Shown here: piece after piece, positions 61,997-64,000 of the stretch
Layout of the letters: each line of letters opens with the position of its first letter
Numbering within the stretch: the stretch's first letter is position 1
Assembly (NCBI GenBank): GCA_024637195.1
Contig: JAGXFN010000009.1
Span: 1-64,000, forward strand
Length of the DNA stretch: 64,000 nucleotides
Direction: 5' to 3'
Origin: Arcobacter sp.
Lineage (GTDB): Bacteria > Campylobacterota > Campylobacteria > Campylobacterales > Sulfurimonadaceae
Made by a program: the position numbers and the translations under genes
Notes under the pieces: generated by a model
Seen by the model: the letters and a program-made list of their open reading frames with translations, nothing else
Database searches by the model: none
What the model was told of the DNA's origin: nothing

Positions 61997-63561
61997 GCTT
62001 TTTAAACCCCGAATTTTTATGGCTTGTGCTGGTGCCTGCGCTGATGATGCTCTACCGCAAAAAGAGCAAAGAAGCGGAGGTCGACAGCAGCGCAAAGTCT
62101 AAACTTCTGCTGCTCTACCTTTCGCTTGCGATGATGATCCTGGCTCTGGCCCGGCCGGTAGCGGACCAGAGCGAAATAGAGCAGAAGTATGAGGGTTCAG
62201 AGGTCGTTATTGCCCTGGATCTCTCTTACTCCATGCAGGCCGAAGATATCAAACCCAACCGATTAGAAGCCTCAAAAGCCTTCGTCAAGGAACTTATAGA
62301 AAAGCGGATGCATGACCGTTTTGCTATAGCAGGCTTTACGACCAACGCCATCATCCTCTCTCCGCTAAGCTCGGACGCGGAGCTTTTGTCACACCAGATC
62401 GATCTTATCCGAAGCGAGTTTATCATCACAAAAGGCACGCAGATGGCCTCGGTCTTGGAGATTGCCACAAAACTCTCCACGGTAAAGTCAAAAAACCTGA
62501 TCATTATCGGCGACGGAGGGGCTGAGAAGGACTTTTCAAAAGAGATCGCCTACGCCAAAGAACACGGCTTGAGTGTCTCCATGGTCATGATGGCAACAGC
62601 TTCAGGCGCGCGGTTAAAAGACAGGTACGGCGAGTGGCTAAAAGACAGCGCCGACCATCTCGTCATCTCCTCTGCAAACCCCTCGGTAAAATCATTAACC
62701 CGCGCAACCGGAGGGATCTATACCGAAGCAGGCGACAATGCGGCAGAGGAGATCTCTTCCTGGCTTGACGGCAGAGAAAAAAAACTCTCCAGCGCAAAGA
62801 TAATGATGTACAAAGAGCTCTTTTACTATCCTGTGGCCCTTGCCTTGCTCTTTTTTATGCTGGGAGTGACCAAACTGCCGGGCTATCTTAGCCGAGGCAT
62901 CGTGGCGATCTTGCTTCTAGCCGGCATCAATGCCGAGGCCAGTTTGAAAGAGTTCTCGGCGCAAAATGCACAGGACACGGCCTATGCCGAAACGAAGTAT
63001 CTAAAAGAGCTTGAACTGTTTAAAAAAAGAGCCTACCGCTCGCCCGAAGACCACTACAACCTGGGAAATGCCTACTACAAAGCGGGGCAGTACGAACAGG
63101 CGATCGATGCCTACAAAGAAGTGCGTTCCAGTGACGCCTCGCTAAAGGCAAAGATTTTTCACAATCTGGGCAATGCCTATGTCCGCATGGAGATGTTTAA
63201 AGAGGCCCGGGAGGCCTACAAAAAGAGCCTGATCATCCGTTACGACAAAGAGACGGATGAGAATCTTCTGTACATCTCGGACTTTAGCAAACATGAGGGG
63301 CTTAACACCGGACAGCAAGAAGGCGAAAAACGCAATGAGAGCGTCAGCGCCAAAGAGTCCGCCCAGCAAGCAGGCGAGAAGAAAGAGGGCGGAAGTTCGA
63401 ACATGAAGGTCTCTGCCCAAGCGGGTGCGGGCTCTAAAAGCAAGGGCAAAAAAGTCAAAGATGAGGGGCAGGTGAGCTTCAATGCCGCACAGTCAGCCTT
63501 GAGTTTTCGCCAATATGAACTTATCAACGAAAGGAACGTACATGAAGAAAATCCTTGGTAG
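61993..63561 (+). CDS. BatB/BatC-like fusion: VWA domain plus TPR repeats
   Basis: A 522-residue protein. Two N-terminal helices precede a VWA domain with MIDAS DLSYSM (about residues 75-250), then two helices (FYYPVALALLFFMLGV and GIVAILLLAGINAEA). A TPR region (YNLGNAYYKAGQYEQAIDAY and FHNLGNAYVRMEMFKEAREA) is followed by a Lys/Glu/Ser-rich tail. Separate BatB and BatC genes elsewhere correspond to these two halves. It overlaps the BatD-like gene by 20 bp. Confidence 0.88.
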   Translation: MSFLNPEFLWLVLVPALMMLYRKKSKEAEVDSSAKSKLLLLYLSLAMMILALARPVADQSEIEQKYEGSEVVIALDLSYSMQAEDIKPNRLEASKAFVKELIEKRMHDRFAIAGFTTNAIILSPLSSDAELLSHQIDLIRSEFIITKGTQMASVLEIATKLSTVKSKNLIIIGDGGAEKDFSKEIAYAKEHGLSVSMVMMATASGARLKDRYGEWLKDSADHLVISSANPSVKSLTRATGGIYTEAGDNAAEEISSWLDGREKKLSSAKIMMYKELFYYPVALALLFFMLGVTKLPGYLSRGIVAILLLAGINAEASLKEFSAQNAQDTAYAETKYLKELELFKKRAYRSPEDHYNLGNAYYKAGQYEQAIDAYKEVRSSDASLKAKIFHNLGNAYVRMEMFKEAREAYKKSLIIRYDKETDENLLYISDFSKHEGLNTGQQEGEKRNESVSAKESAQQAGEKKEGGSSNMKVSAQAGAGSKSKGKKVKDEGQVSFNAAQSALSFRQYELINERNVHEENPW

Positions 63562-64000
63562 CCTTCTCTTCTTGGCAGTCAGCCTCTGGGCAAAAAGCAC
63601 CTATGCGTGGAAGGTCGAGATCTCGGACAGAGAGCTTTATCTTCATCAGGCTACGACTCTTTTCATGGAATGCACCTTTGATGAAAAAGGCAAAAATGAC
63701 GATGTGAGTTTTGTTCCTCCTTCCGATGTTCCTTTTGGATTTGAACTTCTTTCTGAGAAAACGCACTTTGAAGCGGGGAAAAAGATCCTGCAGTACCGTT
63801 TTGTGATGTTTGCAAAAGAAGCGGGTGACGTCGTGCTTGAGCTTGCGCCAAAGATGCTCTTTACGTCACAAAGCGCGATAGACAATGTCATCGTCGGCCG
63901 TGACAATGTCAATGAACTCGAAGTCCAAAGAGAGATCGCCAAGCTTGAGCCGATAAGGCTGCATGTCATGGAAACGACCTCGGACTTCACGGGAAAACTG
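63542..64000 (+). CDS. BatD-like protein, 5' part (runs off the window)
   Basis: From the ATG at 63542, six bases after AAAGGA, an open frame runs to the window edge (153 codons). A signal peptide (KKILGSLLFLAVSLWA) is followed by beta-rich sequence (KVEISDRELYLHQATTLFME) of BatD (oxygen-tolerance protein) type. The order BatA, BatB/C, BatD matches Bat operons. The C-terminal part lies outside. Confidence 0.85.
   Translation, partial: MKKILGSLLFLAVSLWAKSTYAWKVEISDRELYLHQATTLFMECTFDEKGKNDDVSFVPPSDVPFGFELLSEKTHFEAGKKILQYRFVMFAKEAGDVVLELAPKMLFTSQSAIDNVIVGRDNVNELEVQREIAKLEPIRLHVMETTSDFTGKL

Noticed and set aside
1-64000. CRISPR array or phage structural genes
   Set aside because: No regularly spaced short repeats and no cas, capsid, tail or integrase genes were seen; the repeats present are few and dispersed.

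Overview
The window looks like a chromosomal segment of a free-living, sulfur-cycling member of the Campylobacterota (Sulfurimonas/Sulfuricurvum type). This rests on gene content: CheB without a receiver domain next to CheR, many GGDEF/EAL/HD-GYP and histidine-kinase proteins, a Pta with an N-terminal DRTGG region, and rhodanese, DsrE and SCO proteins. The genus is an inference; no rRNA gene is present.

Base composition is patchy by eye. Positions 1-4075 are AT-rich and hold a molybdenum hydroxylase locus (2Fe-2S subunit, Tat-exported Mo subunit, XdhC, Mo-cofactor nucleotidyltransferase). Positions 4.5-30.6 kb look like ordinary backbone: S4 and RRM RNA-binding proteins, cytochrome b561, pta-ackA, a WD40 protein, an ABC-F ATPase behind a hairpin leader, a TIGR03546/TIGR03545-like fusion, and a large signalling block (two diguanylate cyclases, a hybrid kinase / SCO / HD-GYP operon, a chemoreceptor with cheB-cheR). 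Positions 30.8-34.5 kb carry a molybdate uptake operon (modE, modA, TOBE protein, modB, modC) with two ModE-like palindromes, so molybdate supply and molybdoenzyme maturation are both in the window. A MscS-type channel paired with an ATPase that has lost the Walker lysine follows.

From about 37.8 to 60.6 kb the window is an accessory mosaic. A GC-rich block (38-45.9 kb) holds an amino-acid permease, an SDR, copAB copper resistance genes and a CDGSH/4Fe-4S/glutamate-synthase fusion. Next comes an EncFtn-family encapsulated-ferritin homologue with no encapsulin gene and no visible cargo tail, abutting an IS256-type transposase remnant. Beyond that are a PAS-PAS-PAS-GGDEF-EAL-CZB protein whose C-terminus reads into the IS end, an Fe superoxide dismutase, an AhpD-like/DsrE-like pair between two direct repeats of about 145 bp, a GC-rich DUF2254 gene, several pseudogenes, and an ArsR-DUF302-rhodanese-DsrE locus. 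Three dispersed repeat families tie this region together: R1 (core GTCAGGTGACAAGTATA, six copies), R2 (IS256-like ends, three copies) and R3 (two copies).

The accessory region stops at a tRNA-Lys/tRNA-Glu operon with a very clear promoter. Backbone resumes with an aerotolerance-type (Bat) VWA operon that runs off the right edge.
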